Assembly: GCA_003210115.1 (NCBI GenBank)
Contig: QCNM01000006.1
Coordinates: forward strand, 1 to 36,651
Reading direction: 5' to 3'
Origin: SAR116 cluster bacterium AG-426-A06
GTDB taxonomy: Bacteria; Pseudomonadota; Alphaproteobacteria; Puniceispirillales; Marisalimonadaceae
DNA: 36,651 bases
Position numbers and translations under genes: made by a program. Below, in pieces: positions 7,952 through 17,867 of the stretch; position 1 is the first letter of the stretch; the number at the start of each line of letters is the position of its first letter. The notes under the pieces were generated by a model. That model did no database searches and was not told the DNA's origin. It worked only from the letters and a program-made list of their open reading frames with translations.

Positions 7952-9014
7952 TCTTATCGATTATGTGATCAGTCAATGTTTGCGAAGATGATGTTCCTCC
8001 TAAATCAGGAGTTAAATACTTATTTTCTTCTAAAATATTTTCTATGACTTTAAAAACTAATTCGTTTGCCTTAATAAACTCCGTCTGACACTTTTGTTTT
8101 CCAAGCCATTTCAATAACATTGCTACAGAAAAAATTAAAGAAATTGGATTTGCAATACCTTTATTCATAATATCGATTGCTGCTCCATGCTGGGCTTGTG
8201 CCATAGGTATTGAATCTCCTACATTTAGAGAACCAGAAAGCCCAAGTGAACCCGATAGCTCCGAGGCTAAATCTGACAAAATATCTCCAAACATATTAGT
8301 TGTTATCAAAACATCAAATTGTTCAGGTTTTCTGACAATATGTGCAGTTGCAGCATCAACTAACATTTCGTGATATTCAATCTCGGGATAATGTTTAGAA
8401 ATTTTTCTACATGCTTTTAGAAAAATTCCATCAGTTAATCTTAAAACATTAGCCTTATGAATAGCATGAACATTAATTTTTTTGTTTTTATTCATTTGTT
8501 TTGCTATTTCAAAGCCCCTTTTCGCAATTTTTTCAGATGCTTTTCTTGTGATTTTTCTAATAGAAATTCCAGTTCCCTCTTCAATTTCTAATTCACCATT
8601 TCCACTAAACATATTTCTATCAGCATAGAAACCCTCTGTATTCTCTCTAACAATTACTAAATCAATTTTGTCTAGAATACATTTAGTACCTTTAAATGAT
8701 TTGGCTGGTCTGATATTTGAAAATAAATTTAGTTTAGTTCTTAACAACCCAGATGGATTTAATCCTCCTTCTCTTTCAGGTGGATAGTTATTATGATCAA
8801 CAGGACCTAAAATAATACCATCCACTTCTTCACATAGTTTTAAAATTAAATTAGGAAAGGTAGTTTTATTTTTTTCAAGAGCAGAGAAACCAATATCTGA
8901 ATATATAATATCTAAATTAAATTTAAATTTGTTAGAAATTTTATTTAATACCTTTATTGTACAATCTACAATTTCGGGACCAATACCGTCCCCTTTCAAA
9001 GCTAAAATTTTCAT
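7935..9014 (-). CDS. isocitrate/isopropylmalate dehydrogenase family protein (LeuB/TtuC-like)
   Basis: LKGDGIGPEIVDCT, VIVRENTEGFYADR, HKANVLRLTDGIFL, TNMFGDILSDLASELSGSLGLSGSLN. Confidence 0.88.
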   Translation of the reverse strand: MKILALKGDGIGPEIVDCTIKVLNKISNKFKFNLDIIYSDIGFSALEKNKTTFPNLILKLCEEVDGIILGPVDHNNYPPEREGGLNPSGLLRTKLNLFSNIRPAKSFKGTKCILDKIDLVIVRENTEGFYADRNMFSGNGELEIEEGTGISIRKITRKASEKIAKRGFEIAKQMNKNKKINVHAIHKANVLRLTDGIFLKACRKISKHYPEIEYHEMLVDAATAHIVRKPEQFDVLITTNMFGDILSDLASELSGSLGLSGSLNVGDSIPMAQAQHGAAIDIMNKGIANPISLIFSVAMLLKWLGKQKCQTEFIKANELVFKVIENILEENKYLTPDLGGTSSSQTLTDHIIDKIENYE

Positions 9015-9020
9015 TAATAA

Positions 9021-9815
9021 TTATTTACCTTCAAATCTAGGTTTTTCTTTTTTAAGAAATGCTTGAATACCATTTTGGCCATCATTTGTTTCTGCTGATT
9101 CAGAAATCATTTTTGTTTCAAGCTCCATTTGAGTCTCTAAAGTAGAATTTAATGAATTATGAATTAATCTTTTAGTTTTTCCATAAGCTAAGGTAGGGCC
9201 TTTTGATAAATTATCAGCTAATTTGAGTGTTTCATTCCAAAAGTTTTTGTCATCATAAATATAATTTAAAAGACCCCATGTAAGAGCTTCCTCGGAAGAT
9301 AAAACTTTATTAGTCATAACTAATTCAAGATATTTTCTAATACCAATGATTCTTGGCAAATAATAACTTGAAGAACCGTCTGGTGTAAGTCCTGCTTTAG
9401 TGTATGCAGAAACAAAAGTTGCACTTGATGTTGCAATAGCTAAATCTGCAAAACCAACAAATGATAATCCTGCACCTGCGGCAACTCCATTTACAGCAAC
9501 TATTAAAGGAGAATTCATTCTTGAAAACTTTGTTATAGCACCATGAAGATCATGGGTAACCATTTTTAAATGTTTTGCAACATTACCAGTTTCATCAAAA
9601 GATTTTAAATCACCACCAGCACAGAATGCTTTATCACCTTCTCCAGTTAATATGATTGCTCTAATTTTTTTATTCGTGTCACATTCATAAGATATTTCTA
9701 AAAGTTCTTTTGCCATTTTAGCGTTTAAAGAGTTGTAACTATTTGGCCTATTGAGACGAATAATGGCTACATTTTCAATAATTTCGAAATTAATAGTTTC
9801 TAATTTTAAATTCAT
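9021..9815 (-). CDS. enoyl-CoA hydratase/isomerase (crotonase) family protein
   Basis: RLNRPNSYNSLNAKMAKELL, AIILTGEGDKAFCAGGDLKSF, SPLIVAVNGVAAGAGLSFVGFADLAIAT. Confidence 0.92.
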   Translation of the reverse strand: MNLKLETINFEIIENVAIIRLNRPNSYNSLNAKMAKELLEISYECDTNKKIRAIILTGEGDKAFCAGGDLKSFDETGNVAKHLKMVTHDLHGAITKFSRMNSPLIVAVNGVAAGAGLSFVGFADLAIATSSATFVSAYTKAGLTPDGSSSYYLPRIIGIRKYLELVMTNKVLSSEEALTWGLLNYIYDDKNFWNETLKLADNLSKGPTLAYGKTKRLIHNSLNSTLETQMELETKMISESAETNDGQNGIQAFLKKEKPRFEGK

Positions 9816-9830
9816 TTATTACTCCAAAAA

Positions 9831-10976
9831 TTAATTATTAATCTTAGATAATATTTGTTCAGTATGTTCTCCTAATTTTGGTGGAGACCTAAACAGTTGT
9901 GCTGGTGTTTCAGATAATTTAACGGGGAATCCTGTCATCTTAATTTTCCTATTATCCGGACCATCTGATACAATCACCATATCTGTATCTTTTACCAACT
10001 GATCATTTAAAGCCTCCTTCATATCTAATACTTTTCCAGCTGGACAACCACTTTGATTCAGTTTTTCAATCCAATAATCAGTAGTATTTAATTCTGTAGT
10101 TTTGTTAATAATCTGATTTAATTTATCTCTATTAATCATTCTTAACGAATTCGTTTTATACAAATCATTTTCAAGTAAATATTCTAATTTTAATGTTTTT
10201 AAAAAAATATTACATAATTTATCGTTTGCAGGAGCAATAGCAATATTACCGTCCTTTGTTTTAAACAAACCGTAAGGTGACAGAATTGGATGATCATTAC
10301 CACTCTTTTTAGGCGTTTCATTTGTTACAAAATACTCGGCAGATAGGTACGCCATAAGTGATATCAAACCTGAAGTCAAACTTGTTTCGACTACTTGTCC
10401 CTTTTTGGTATTATACCTCGCATTTATCGCAGAAACTATTCCAAAAGCACAATATAGACCAGCAATCAAATCAGAAATAGGAGCAGCAGTTCTAACAGGT
10501 CCAGTTTTTTCAGATCCATTTAATGACATGAATCCTGAAATCGCCTGGGCAATAAAATCAAAAGCAGGTCTTTGACTATATTCTCCCTCACTACCAAAAC
10601 CATTAACTGATGCTTGAACAAGTCTAGGGTTTATAGTGCTTAAAGTTTTTCTATCAAAACCCATTTTAGCGAGAACACCAGGCCTAAAATTATCGACAAT
10701 TACATCTGCATTTTTTAATAATTTTTTTAATTTTTCTTTATCTTCACTTTGATATAAATCTAAAACTACAGATTTTTTATTTCTGTTAAATTGAGCAAAA
10801 TATGCGCTATAACCATCCACAAATTCACCTTGATTTCTTACATTATCTCCCTTAGGTGGTTCAATTTTTATTACTTCAGCTCCCATGTCTGCCAATAATA
10901 AAGTACAAAATGGACCTGAAATTACTCTTGTCAAATCAATGACTTTTATTCCAGATAAGGCGCCTTCTTTAATCAT
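9831..10976 (-). CDS. class III CoA-transferase (CaiB/BaiF family)
   Basis: LSGIKVIDLTRVISGPFCTLLLADMGAEVIKIEPPKGD, FNRNKKSVVLDL, DVIVDNFRPGVLAKMG. Confidence 0.92.
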   Translation of the reverse strand: MIKEGALSGIKVIDLTRVISGPFCTLLLADMGAEVIKIEPPKGDNVRNQGEFVDGYSAYFAQFNRNKKSVVLDLYQSEDKEKLKKLLKNADVIVDNFRPGVLAKMGFDRKTLSTINPRLVQASVNGFGSEGEYSQRPAFDFIAQAISGFMSLNGSEKTGPVRTAAPISDLIAGLYCAFGIVSAINARYNTKKGQVVETSLTSGLISLMAYLSAEYFVTNETPKKSGNDHPILSPYGLFKTKDGNIAIAPANDKLCNIFLKTLKLEYLLENDLYKTNSLRMINRDKLNQIINKTTELNTTDYWIEKLNQSGCPAGKVLDMKEALNDQLVKDTDMVIVSDGPDNRKIKMTGFPVKLSETPAQLFRSPPKLGEHTEQILSKINN

Positions 10977-10979
10977 TAA

Positions 10980-11924
10980 TTAATTACCTTTTGCAGTTTT
11001 AACATCTTCGAGTGAATATTTTTTTAATCTTTCTCCTGCATGCATAACTTGCCCAGGTAACTTATAATCTAAAATTTTTTCTGCTTTTTTTGCAATTTTA
11101 ATTAAATGGTTAATGTCTATTCCAGTCTTAATATTCATTTCATTCATCATATATACAAGATCTTCTGAACAGATATTGCCTGTTGCATCTGGTGCAAATG
11201 GACAACCACCTATTCCTCCAAAACAACTTTCATATAAATATATACCTTCGTTTAATCCAATCAAAACATTTGCAAGTCCAACACCTCTAGTATTATGAAA
11301 ATGTAAAGTAATATCAAAATCTGGGATGTTATCTTGAATTTCTCTAATTGCAGCTTTTACAATTGGAGGTGTGGCCATTCCTGTAGTATCTCCTAACGTT
11401 ACTCCTTTAAAACCAAGCGCTTTATATTGCTTTGAAATTTCTACAAGTTTTTTATATTGGACATTTCCTTCAAAAGGACATCCAAAAGCTGTTGATATAT
11501 CCCCATGTACAGGGATATTGTTATCATTTGCCAACTTAACAACTTCCTCAAAACCAGTTAAAGATTCATGTATTGACCTGTTAAGATTTTTTTGGTTATG
11601 ACTTTCTGAAGCTGATAAAAAAACAACTATTTCATCAATTTGACATTCTAAAGCTCTAATAGCCCCTCTTAGATTTGGAACCAAGGCAGTAAATGTAACA
11701 TCATTATTTCGTTCAATTCCTTTAATGACCTCAGCTGCATCTGCTAATTGAGGTATAGCTTTTGGAGACACAAAGGAAGAAAATTCAATTCTTTTAAATC
11801 CTGCTTTAACAAGATCATTGATGAGCATAATTTTATCATTTGTACTTACTATTTTTTTTTCAGATTGGAAACCATCTCGCGTTCCAACTTCAGTCAAAAC
11901 TACTTCCTTTACACCTATATCCAT
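10980..11924 (-). CDS. hydroxymethylglutaryl-CoA lyase-like enzyme (HMGL-like TIM barrel)
   Basis: VVLTEVGTRDGFQSEKK, FVSPKAIPQLADAAEV, GDTTGMATP, HFHNTRGVGLANVLIGLNEGI, FGGIGGCPFAPDATGNICSEDLVYM. ATG at 11924 has GGAGG 8 nt upstream; the track start at 11945 is upstream of this. Confidence 0.9.
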   Translation of the reverse strand: MDIGVKEVVLTEVGTRDGFQSEKKIVSTNDKIMLINDLVKAGFKRIEFSSFVSPKAIPQLADAAEVIKGIERNNDVTFTALVPNLRGAIRALECQIDEIVVFLSASESHNQKNLNRSIHESLTGFEEVVKLANDNNIPVHGDISTAFGCPFEGNVQYKKLVEISKQYKALGFKGVTLGDTTGMATPPIVKAAIREIQDNIPDFDITLHFHNTRGVGLANVLIGLNEGIYLYESCFGGIGGCPFAPDATGNICSEDLVYMMNEMNIKTGIDINHLIKIAKKAEKILDYKLPGQVMHAGERLKKYSLEDVKTAKGN

Positions 11925-12050
11925 ATTAAACCTCCAATAATTCATATATTAATAAGATTTTAAAAATTTTCACCAATATTATTCTTAAATGTTGACTCAG
12001 TTAGAAATTATTAGTGAACTATACTAATAAAAAATTTTGGAGGAATAATT

Positions 12051-13007
12051 ATGAAAAAGTTTTTAAAAACTTTTGCTCTTGTGTCTTCAATGAGTATTGT
12101 AGCCACTATAGCAAATGCAGACCAATTTGTAAGGATGGTATCAGGTCCTTCTGGAGGTTCATGGTATCCTTTAGGTGCAAAGGTAATGCAAACACTTGAA
12201 AGTAATATTAAAGGCATTTCAACATCTAACACTTCTGGTGGCGGTATATCAAATGTTATGTCTGTAAATGGAGGTGACGCTGAAATTGGATGGTCTTATG
12301 CTCATACTGTTGCTAATGGTTGGAATGCAAAAGGTAAGTTTAAAAAAAATCATAAAAATGTAAGATATTTTGCTACTTTGTACCCAGCAGCTTTTCAGGT
12401 AGCAGTTAGAGCTGATTCTAAAATTAAAGGTTTTGAGGACATGAAAAATGCAAATATTAGTCCAGGTAAACCAAAATGGACTGGCACAGCTTTTTGCGAA
12501 TCAATAATTAAAGATTATGGTTTTAATTTTGAAACCATCAAAAAAAATGGTGGTGTTGTCCATATGGTAAGCTATAAGGAATCAGTTGCTTTAATGAAAG
12601 ATGGTCAAGCTGATGTTTTTATGGCTGCTACTTCAGTTCCACAAGCTAGTTTTATTGAATTAGAAAATAGCCCAGGAATAAGATTTATTGGTTTACCAAA
12701 AGAGAGAATTGACAGGATTGTTAAAAATAATCCAGGTTATATTTACGGTAAAATACCCGCAAGTGCATACAAATCCCTTAATAAGGACATTCCTACACTA
12801 GGTATAGTTACTTCTATGATTGTTCATAAGGATTTACCAACAGATTTAGTTTACAAAATGGCTAAAGTTTTTTGGGATAATCATAGTGAATTCGTTAAAG
12901 TAAAAAGCGTCTGGAAAAAAGTTTTGATGAAAGATGCTGTCAACGGAGCTGCAGTTCCAGTTCATCCAGGAGCTGCAAAATTTTATAAAGAAAAAGGCAT
13001 AATGTAG
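12051..13007 (+). CDS. TAXI-family TRAP transporter solute-binding protein
   Basis: Signal peptide MKKFLKTFALVSSMSIVATIANA followed by VSGPSGGSWYPLGAKVMQTLE and STSNTSGGGISNVMSVNGGDAEIGW. Strong GGAGG upstream. Confidence 0.9.
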   Translation: MKKFLKTFALVSSMSIVATIANADQFVRMVSGPSGGSWYPLGAKVMQTLESNIKGISTSNTSGGGISNVMSVNGGDAEIGWSYAHTVANGWNAKGKFKKNHKNVRYFATLYPAAFQVAVRADSKIKGFEDMKNANISPGKPKWTGTAFCESIIKDYGFNFETIKKNGGVVHMVSYKESVALMKDGQADVFMAATSVPQASFIELENSPGIRFIGLPKERIDRIVKNNPGYIYGKIPASAYKSLNKDIPTLGIVTSMIVHKDLPTDLVYKMAKVFWDNHSEFVKVKSVWKKVLMKDAVNGAAVPVHPGAAKFYKEKGIM

Positions 13008-13016
13008 CTAAATTTA

Positions 13017-13040
13017 GAAGGTGCTTTAACCAGCACCTTC
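13017..13040 (+). other. intercistronic stem-loop between TAXI binding protein and TRAP permease
   Basis: GAAGGTGCT-TTAACC-AGCACCTTC is a perfect 9-bp stem with a 6-nt loop; no continuous U-tract follows (TTATCT). Confidence 0.7.
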
Positions 13041-13056
13041 TTATCTAAAAATTTTT

Positions 13057-15066
13057 ATGCAGTCTTCTTCAAAAAAACTTGTATACAATGAAGTTAAAGA
13101 AATTAGCTTTCTTGATGAACTTATCCAATGGAGTAAAAATAAATCACTCTATTACTGGATAATTATAATTTGCTCATGGTTATCTATCGGTTTAGCTTTT
13201 TATCATTTATTTGTTGCAGTTTATGGCACGCCAGAAGGAAGATCCTTTCGATCAGTACATTTGTCTGTAATGATGATACTAGCTGTATTTATATATCCTG
13301 TATTTCGTAAAAGTATTAACGATAAAATAATTTTACCCAATGATGAAAAAGGTAATTTTTTAAGATTATTCGGAAGTATTTATGACTTACTAATAATTAT
13401 TTCAATAATCTTTGTCCAATTATGGACGACTTGGGATGTTGAAACATTCATGATGCGATATGGAGATAAATATATAGGAGATATAATAGTAGGTTCAATT
13501 CTAATATTTTTAGTTTTAGATGGTACAAGAAGAGCAGTTGGTTGGGCAATGGTGTTTGTAGCTGGTTTCTTTATGTTGCACGCATTATATGCTCATAAAT
13601 TTTTTGGTTTTTTTTATGGACCACCAACAAGACTTGCAAAATATATTGATACTTTATTTATGACATCTGATGGAATATACGGAATACCTCTATATGTAGC
13701 ATCCACATACATAGTTTTATTTATCATTTTTGGTGCTATTTTAATCCGCTCTGGTGTTGGAAGATTTTTTGTTGATCTTGCTATTTCACTTACAGGTCAT
13801 AGGACTGGTGGTCCAGCTAAAGCTGCTGTTGTAGCATCTGGAATGACAGGCACTGTATACGGATCTGCTGTAGCAAATGTTGTAACAACTGGATCTTTTA
13901 CAATTCCACTTATGAAAAATTACGGTTATAGGCCAAGATTTGCTGCTGCAGTAGAAGCTTGTGCTTCTTCTGGAGGTCAAATAACACCCCCTATAATGGG
14001 TGCAGCTGCATTCATAATGGCAGAATTTTTGGAGGCTCCTTACTCTTATGTTATTTTAGCAGCTATAATTCCAGCTTTTTTATATTTTGTAACAATTTAT
14101 TTCATGGTTCATGTCGAAGCAGAAAAACATGGGATAGAAAAAATTGATAAATCTATGCTTCCAAATGTAATTGATGTGTTAAAAAGTGGATGGCACATGT
14201 TACTTTCTTTGGTAGTATTGATTGCTCTTCTTATATATGGATATACTGCGATGAAAGCAGGATTTTGGGCTATAATTTCTGTTGTTTTTTTAAGTTTTTT
14301 TAAAAGTAACACTCGAATGTCTGTAGTTGATCTTTTAGGTGCGTTTGAAAGTGGAATAAAATCAACTGTACCAGTAACAATTGCATGTGCATGCGCTGGT
14401 ATAATTATCGGATCAGTTTTTGTATCAGGTTTAGGACTGAAATTCACTCAATCAGTCATAGACTTATCTGGTGGAATGCTATTTCCATTATTATGTCTAA
14501 CAGCGATTTCAGCTATAATCTTAGGTATGGGAATGACTACAACAGCAGTTTACATAACAGTTGCTGCTTTAATTGTTCCTTCTCTAATACAAGCTGGTGT
14601 GACACCAATTGCTGCACACATGTTTGCTTTTTATTTTGGAGTTGTTTCAACTATTACACCTCCTGTTGCTTTAGCCTCATTTGCTGGTGCTGCTATAGCA
14701 AAATCACCTCCTATGGCTACAGCAGTTGAATCAAGTAAAGTTGGAATTGCAAAATATATTGTTCCATTCGCATTTATTTATAACCCTTCTCTTCTTATGG
14801 AAGGTTCTTATTTGATAAGTCTATATAGCTTATTAAGTGTTTTATTAGCATACTGGAGTATGACTTTAGGCTTAGAAGGCTATTTAAATAAACCTCTAAA
14901 TGTTTATACTAGAATAATTGCTTTTGTAAGTTCAATTTTACTTTTATTGCCTCCCCTTTCAATTTTTTATGGTGTCTCTGGTTTTTTGTTAAATGGAGTT
15001 GGACTTGTAATTTTAATATTCGTTTATTTTATTCAAGGTAAAATTAAATTAGGATATGTGAAATGA
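13057..15066 (+). CDS. TRAP transporter fused permease (small + large membrane subunits, TAXI type)
   Basis: 669 aa, many TM helices. DctM-like motifs: GPAKAAVVASGMTGTVYGSAVANVVTTGSFTIPLMKNYGYRPRFAAAVEACASSGGQITPPIMGAAAFIMAEFL. Confidence 0.92.
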   Translation: MQSSSKKLVYNEVKEISFLDELIQWSKNKSLYYWIIIICSWLSIGLAFYHLFVAVYGTPEGRSFRSVHLSVMMILAVFIYPVFRKSINDKIILPNDEKGNFLRLFGSIYDLLIIISIIFVQLWTTWDVETFMMRYGDKYIGDIIVGSILIFLVLDGTRRAVGWAMVFVAGFFMLHALYAHKFFGFFYGPPTRLAKYIDTLFMTSDGIYGIPLYVASTYIVLFIIFGAILIRSGVGRFFVDLAISLTGHRTGGPAKAAVVASGMTGTVYGSAVANVVTTGSFTIPLMKNYGYRPRFAAAVEACASSGGQITPPIMGAAAFIMAEFLEAPYSYVILAAIIPAFLYFVTIYFMVHVEAEKHGIEKIDKSMLPNVIDVLKSGWHMLLSLVVLIALLIYGYTAMKAGFWAIISVVFLSFFKSNTRMSVVDLLGAFESGIKSTVPVTIACACAGIIIGSVFVSGLGLKFTQSVIDLSGGMLFPLLCLTAISAIILGMGMTTTAVYITVAALIVPSLIQAGVTPIAAHMFAFYFGVVSTITPPVALASFAGAAIAKSPPMATAVESSKVGIAKYIVPFAFIYNPSLLMEGSYLISLYSLLSVLLAYWSMTLGLEGYLNKPLNVYTRIIAFVSSILLLLPPLSIFYGVSGFLLNGVGLVILIFVYFIQGKIKLGYVK

Positions 15067-15260
15067 AGAATATTTTCAAAGGACCTAAAACATTCTGGAT
15101 AGTACTATTTATTTCAGGCTTAATTATTTTTTCATTGGGTTTGAAACATTTACATGTGAGTTATTTTAATTTATTTATAATAATTGTTTTTATAGTAAGT
15201 GCCCTTTTGTTATTTTTTATATTGAAATCAAAAAATAAAATTAAAATCCATGACAAATAA
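15063..15260 (+). CDS. small two-TM hypothetical membrane protein
   Basis: 65 aa with two hydrophobic segments. ATGA overlap with the TRAP permease stop. Confidence 0.6.
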   Translation: MKNIFKGPKTFWIVLFISGLIIFSLGLKHLHVSYFNLFIIIVFIVSALLLFFILKSKNKIKIHDK

Positions 15261-16779
15261 TTTAGATGCGATGACATTTATTGAAGTTAAAAATTTGTCA
15301 AAAACTTTTGATCAATTTTTAGCTAATGATTCTATATCTATAAATATAAAAAAAGGAGAGATTCATGCATTATTAGGGGAAAATGGTGCTGGAAAATCTA
15401 CATTAGTTAAATGTTTATACGGAGTTGTAAAACCTACTGATGGCCAAATTTTGATTAATGGTAATCATGTAACAATTAATAATCCTAGAGAAGCACGAAG
15501 TTATGGCATTGGGATGGTTTTTCAACATTTTTCATTATTTCCAGCTCTAACTGTCTCTGAAAATATATTAATATCACTTGATGAAAAAATAACAAAAAAA
15601 TATTTAGAAGATAAAATATCAATAACTGCTAAACAATGGAGCCTTCCGATTGAACCTACAAAAAAAGTTTTAGACTTATCAGTCGGTGAGCAACAGAGAG
15701 TTGAAATTATTAGATGTTTATTGCAAAATCCAAAACTCCTTATAATGGACGAACCAACATCGGTATTATCACCACAAGAAATAAATCAATTATTTAAAGT
15801 ATTAAGAAAATTAGCTAATTCAGGATGTAGTATTTTGTACATAAGCCACAAATTAAATGAAATTAAACAAATTGCTTCCAAGGTAACAATTCTGAGAAGT
15901 GGAAAGGTTATCTCTTCAACCAGTACTTCTAAAATATCAACTACAAGTATGGCTGAAAAAATGATTGGTAAGAAAGTGAAAAAAATAACTAAAATTTCTA
16001 AAAATAGGTTTGTAAATTCACCAAATGCTATTTCTATCAATAATTTGGATCGAAAAAAATTATCTCAATTTGGTACAGAATTAAAAAAAATAAGTTTCAA
16101 TGTTAAATATGGTGAAATTCTTGGCATTGCTGGAGTTGCTGGTAATGGACAAGTTGAACTAATGAATGCATTAAGTGGAGAAACATTAGGAGATCCAGAT
16201 GAGATTATTTTTGAAGATAAAAAAATTGGAAATACTAATATTAAATTCAGAAGAAGTTTAGGACTTGAGTTTGTTCCTGAAGAAAGAAATGGTCACGCAA
16301 CAGTTCCTGATATAACTCTTACCGAAAATACTTTTTTAACCTTTTATAATACTTATTCAAAAAATAATAATTTTCTTGATAATATATTGTTAAGTTCAAA
16401 TATGTCATCAGATGACTCTATATCAATTATAAATGACAATGATGTAAGATGCCCATATTCAAATCCATTAGCTGATCAATTATCAGGAGGAAACTTACAA
16501 AAATTTATTGTTGGTAGATCATTAAAAGCTAATCCAAAAGTATTGATTATTTCACAACCAACATGGGGTGTTGATATTGGTGCTGCCAGTGAAATTAGAA
16601 GTAAACTTTTACTATTAGCTAAAGCAGGAAAAGCTATCATACTGATAAGCCAAGATTTAGATGAAATTTATGAAATATCAAATAAAATTTGTGTAATAAA
16701 TAATGGATCCCTTTCAACACCAAAAATCACATCAAAAATCTCTGCTACGGATATTGGTATTTTAATGGGGATAAATTAG
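15250..16779 (+). CDS. ABC transporter ATP-binding protein, duplicated NBD (nucleoside/BMP-type or sugar importer)
   Basis: GENGAGKSTLVKCLYG, LSVGEQQRVEIIRCLLQNPKLLIMDEPTSVLSP, and second NBD GVAGNGQVELMNALSG, LSGGNLQKFIVGRSLKANPKVLIISQPTWGVDIGA. An alternative start is the ATG at 15271. Confidence 0.92.
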   Translation: MTNNLDAMTFIEVKNLSKTFDQFLANDSISINIKKGEIHALLGENGAGKSTLVKCLYGVVKPTDGQILINGNHVTINNPREARSYGIGMVFQHFSLFPALTVSENILISLDEKITKKYLEDKISITAKQWSLPIEPTKKVLDLSVGEQQRVEIIRCLLQNPKLLIMDEPTSVLSPQEINQLFKVLRKLANSGCSILYISHKLNEIKQIASKVTILRSGKVISSTSTSKISTTSMAEKMIGKKVKKITKISKNRFVNSPNAISINNLDRKKLSQFGTELKKISFNVKYGEILGIAGVAGNGQVELMNALSGETLGDPDEIIFEDKKIGNTNIKFRRSLGLEFVPEERNGHATVPDITLTENTFLTFYNTYSKNNNFLDNILLSSNMSSDDSISIINDNDVRCPYSNPLADQLSGGNLQKFIVGRSLKANPKVLIISQPTWGVDIGAASEIRSKLLLLAKAGKAIILISQDLDEIYEISNKICVINNGSLSTPKITSKISATDIGILMGIN

Positions 16780-16790
16780 ATAATGCTCAA

Positions 16791-17867
16791 ATGATAGAAT
16801 TCACACCAAGAAAAATCCAATCAAGTTTTTGGACTATTTTAAGTCCTATAATTTCAATTACCATAACAATTCTAATTGGCTCATTAATTTTTAAAATTTT
16901 AAGTTATCCAGTTATAGAATCCTTATATCAAGTTTTTGTTTCTCCATTCTCTAGACCTGACAGAATTGCAGATATATTTGTTAAAGCTTGTCCACTTATT
17001 ATTATTGGTCTTGGTTTGATATTTTGCTTTAAAGCAAATATTTGGAACATCGGAGCAGAGGGTCAATTTATTCTCGGAGCTTTATGCGCAGGATCATTTG
17101 CATTACTATTTCCTGAAACAAAAACTTACACTTTATTATTTTCAATGTTTTTAATCGGTTTTGTAGGTGGTGCAATTTGGGCATCAATACCTGCAATTTT
17201 AAAGGTAAGATTAAATGTAAATGAGATTTTAGTAAGTTTAATGCTTGTTTACGTTGCAATGTTATTTATTGATTTTGTTGTTAGAGGCCCTTTACGTGAT
17301 CCAATGAGTTTTGGCTTTCCTTTATCTAAAGTTTATCCTGATGGGGCGATAATTAGCAAAGTAGACTTTCCGTTTATTGGTTTCTTAGGTCAGTTTCATT
17401 ATGGCATTTTTATTATTTTAATTTTATGTCCATTTATTTGGTTCTTCATCAATAAAACTTTACCAGGATTTCAAATAAAAATCTTTGGTTCATCTACAAG
17501 AGCTTCAGAATTTGCAGGGTTTAATAAAAATAAAATAACTTTTTATGTTTTACTTGTATCTGGTGGATTATCAGGTGTTGCAGGAGTAATAGAGGTTTCT
17601 GCTAATATGGGAAGACTTCAACCAGAAGTATCTTTTGGATATGGCTTTACAGCAATAATTGTTGCATTTTTAGGTCGTTTAAATCCATATGGAGTAGTTA
17701 TTGCAGGTATCATAATTGCAACAGCAAAACTTGGAGCTGATAATGCTCAAATGGTTTTAGGAATTCCAAAAGTAGTTACTGGTATTTTTGAAGGTATGTT
17801 ATTATTTTTTCTTCTCGCTGGTGAGACTATTCAAAAATATAAAATATCTATTAGGAAAGATAACTAA
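16791..17867 (+). CDS. ABC transporter permease (BMP/nucleoside-type, first permease)
   Basis: ADIFVKACPLIIIGLGLIFCFKANIWNIGAEGQFILGALCAG is typical of branched-type ABC permeases of BMP importers. Confidence 0.9.
   Translation: MIEFTPRKIQSSFWTILSPIISITITILIGSLIFKILSYPVIESLYQVFVSPFSRPDRIADIFVKACPLIIIGLGLIFCFKANIWNIGAEGQFILGALCAGSFALLFPETKTYTLLFSMFLIGFVGGAIWASIPAILKVRLNVNEILVSLMLVYVAMLFIDFVVRGPLRDPMSFGFPLSKVYPDGAIISKVDFPFIGFLGQFHYGIFIILILCPFIWFFINKTLPGFQIKIFGSSTRASEFAGFNKNKITFYVLLVSGGLSGVAGVIEVSANMGRLQPEVSFGYGFTAIIVAFLGRLNPYGVVIAGIIIATAKLGADNAQMVLGIPKVVTGIFEGMLLFFLLAGETIQKYKISIRKDN

Noticed and set aside
11113-11963. Plus-strand ORFs antisense to the HMGL-like gene
   Set aside because: Overlap a confident CDS; no domain signatures.
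11992-12025. TTGACT … TATACT as a sigma-70 promoter for the TAXI gene
   Set aside because: Spacing is about 22 nt, too long for a standard -35/-10 pair.
13786-14729. Antisense/out-of-frame ORFs over the TRAP permease (13786-13980, 13959-14147, 14109-14447, 14385-14729)
   Set aside because: Overlap a clear transporter CDS, have low-complexity composition and no recognisable motifs.
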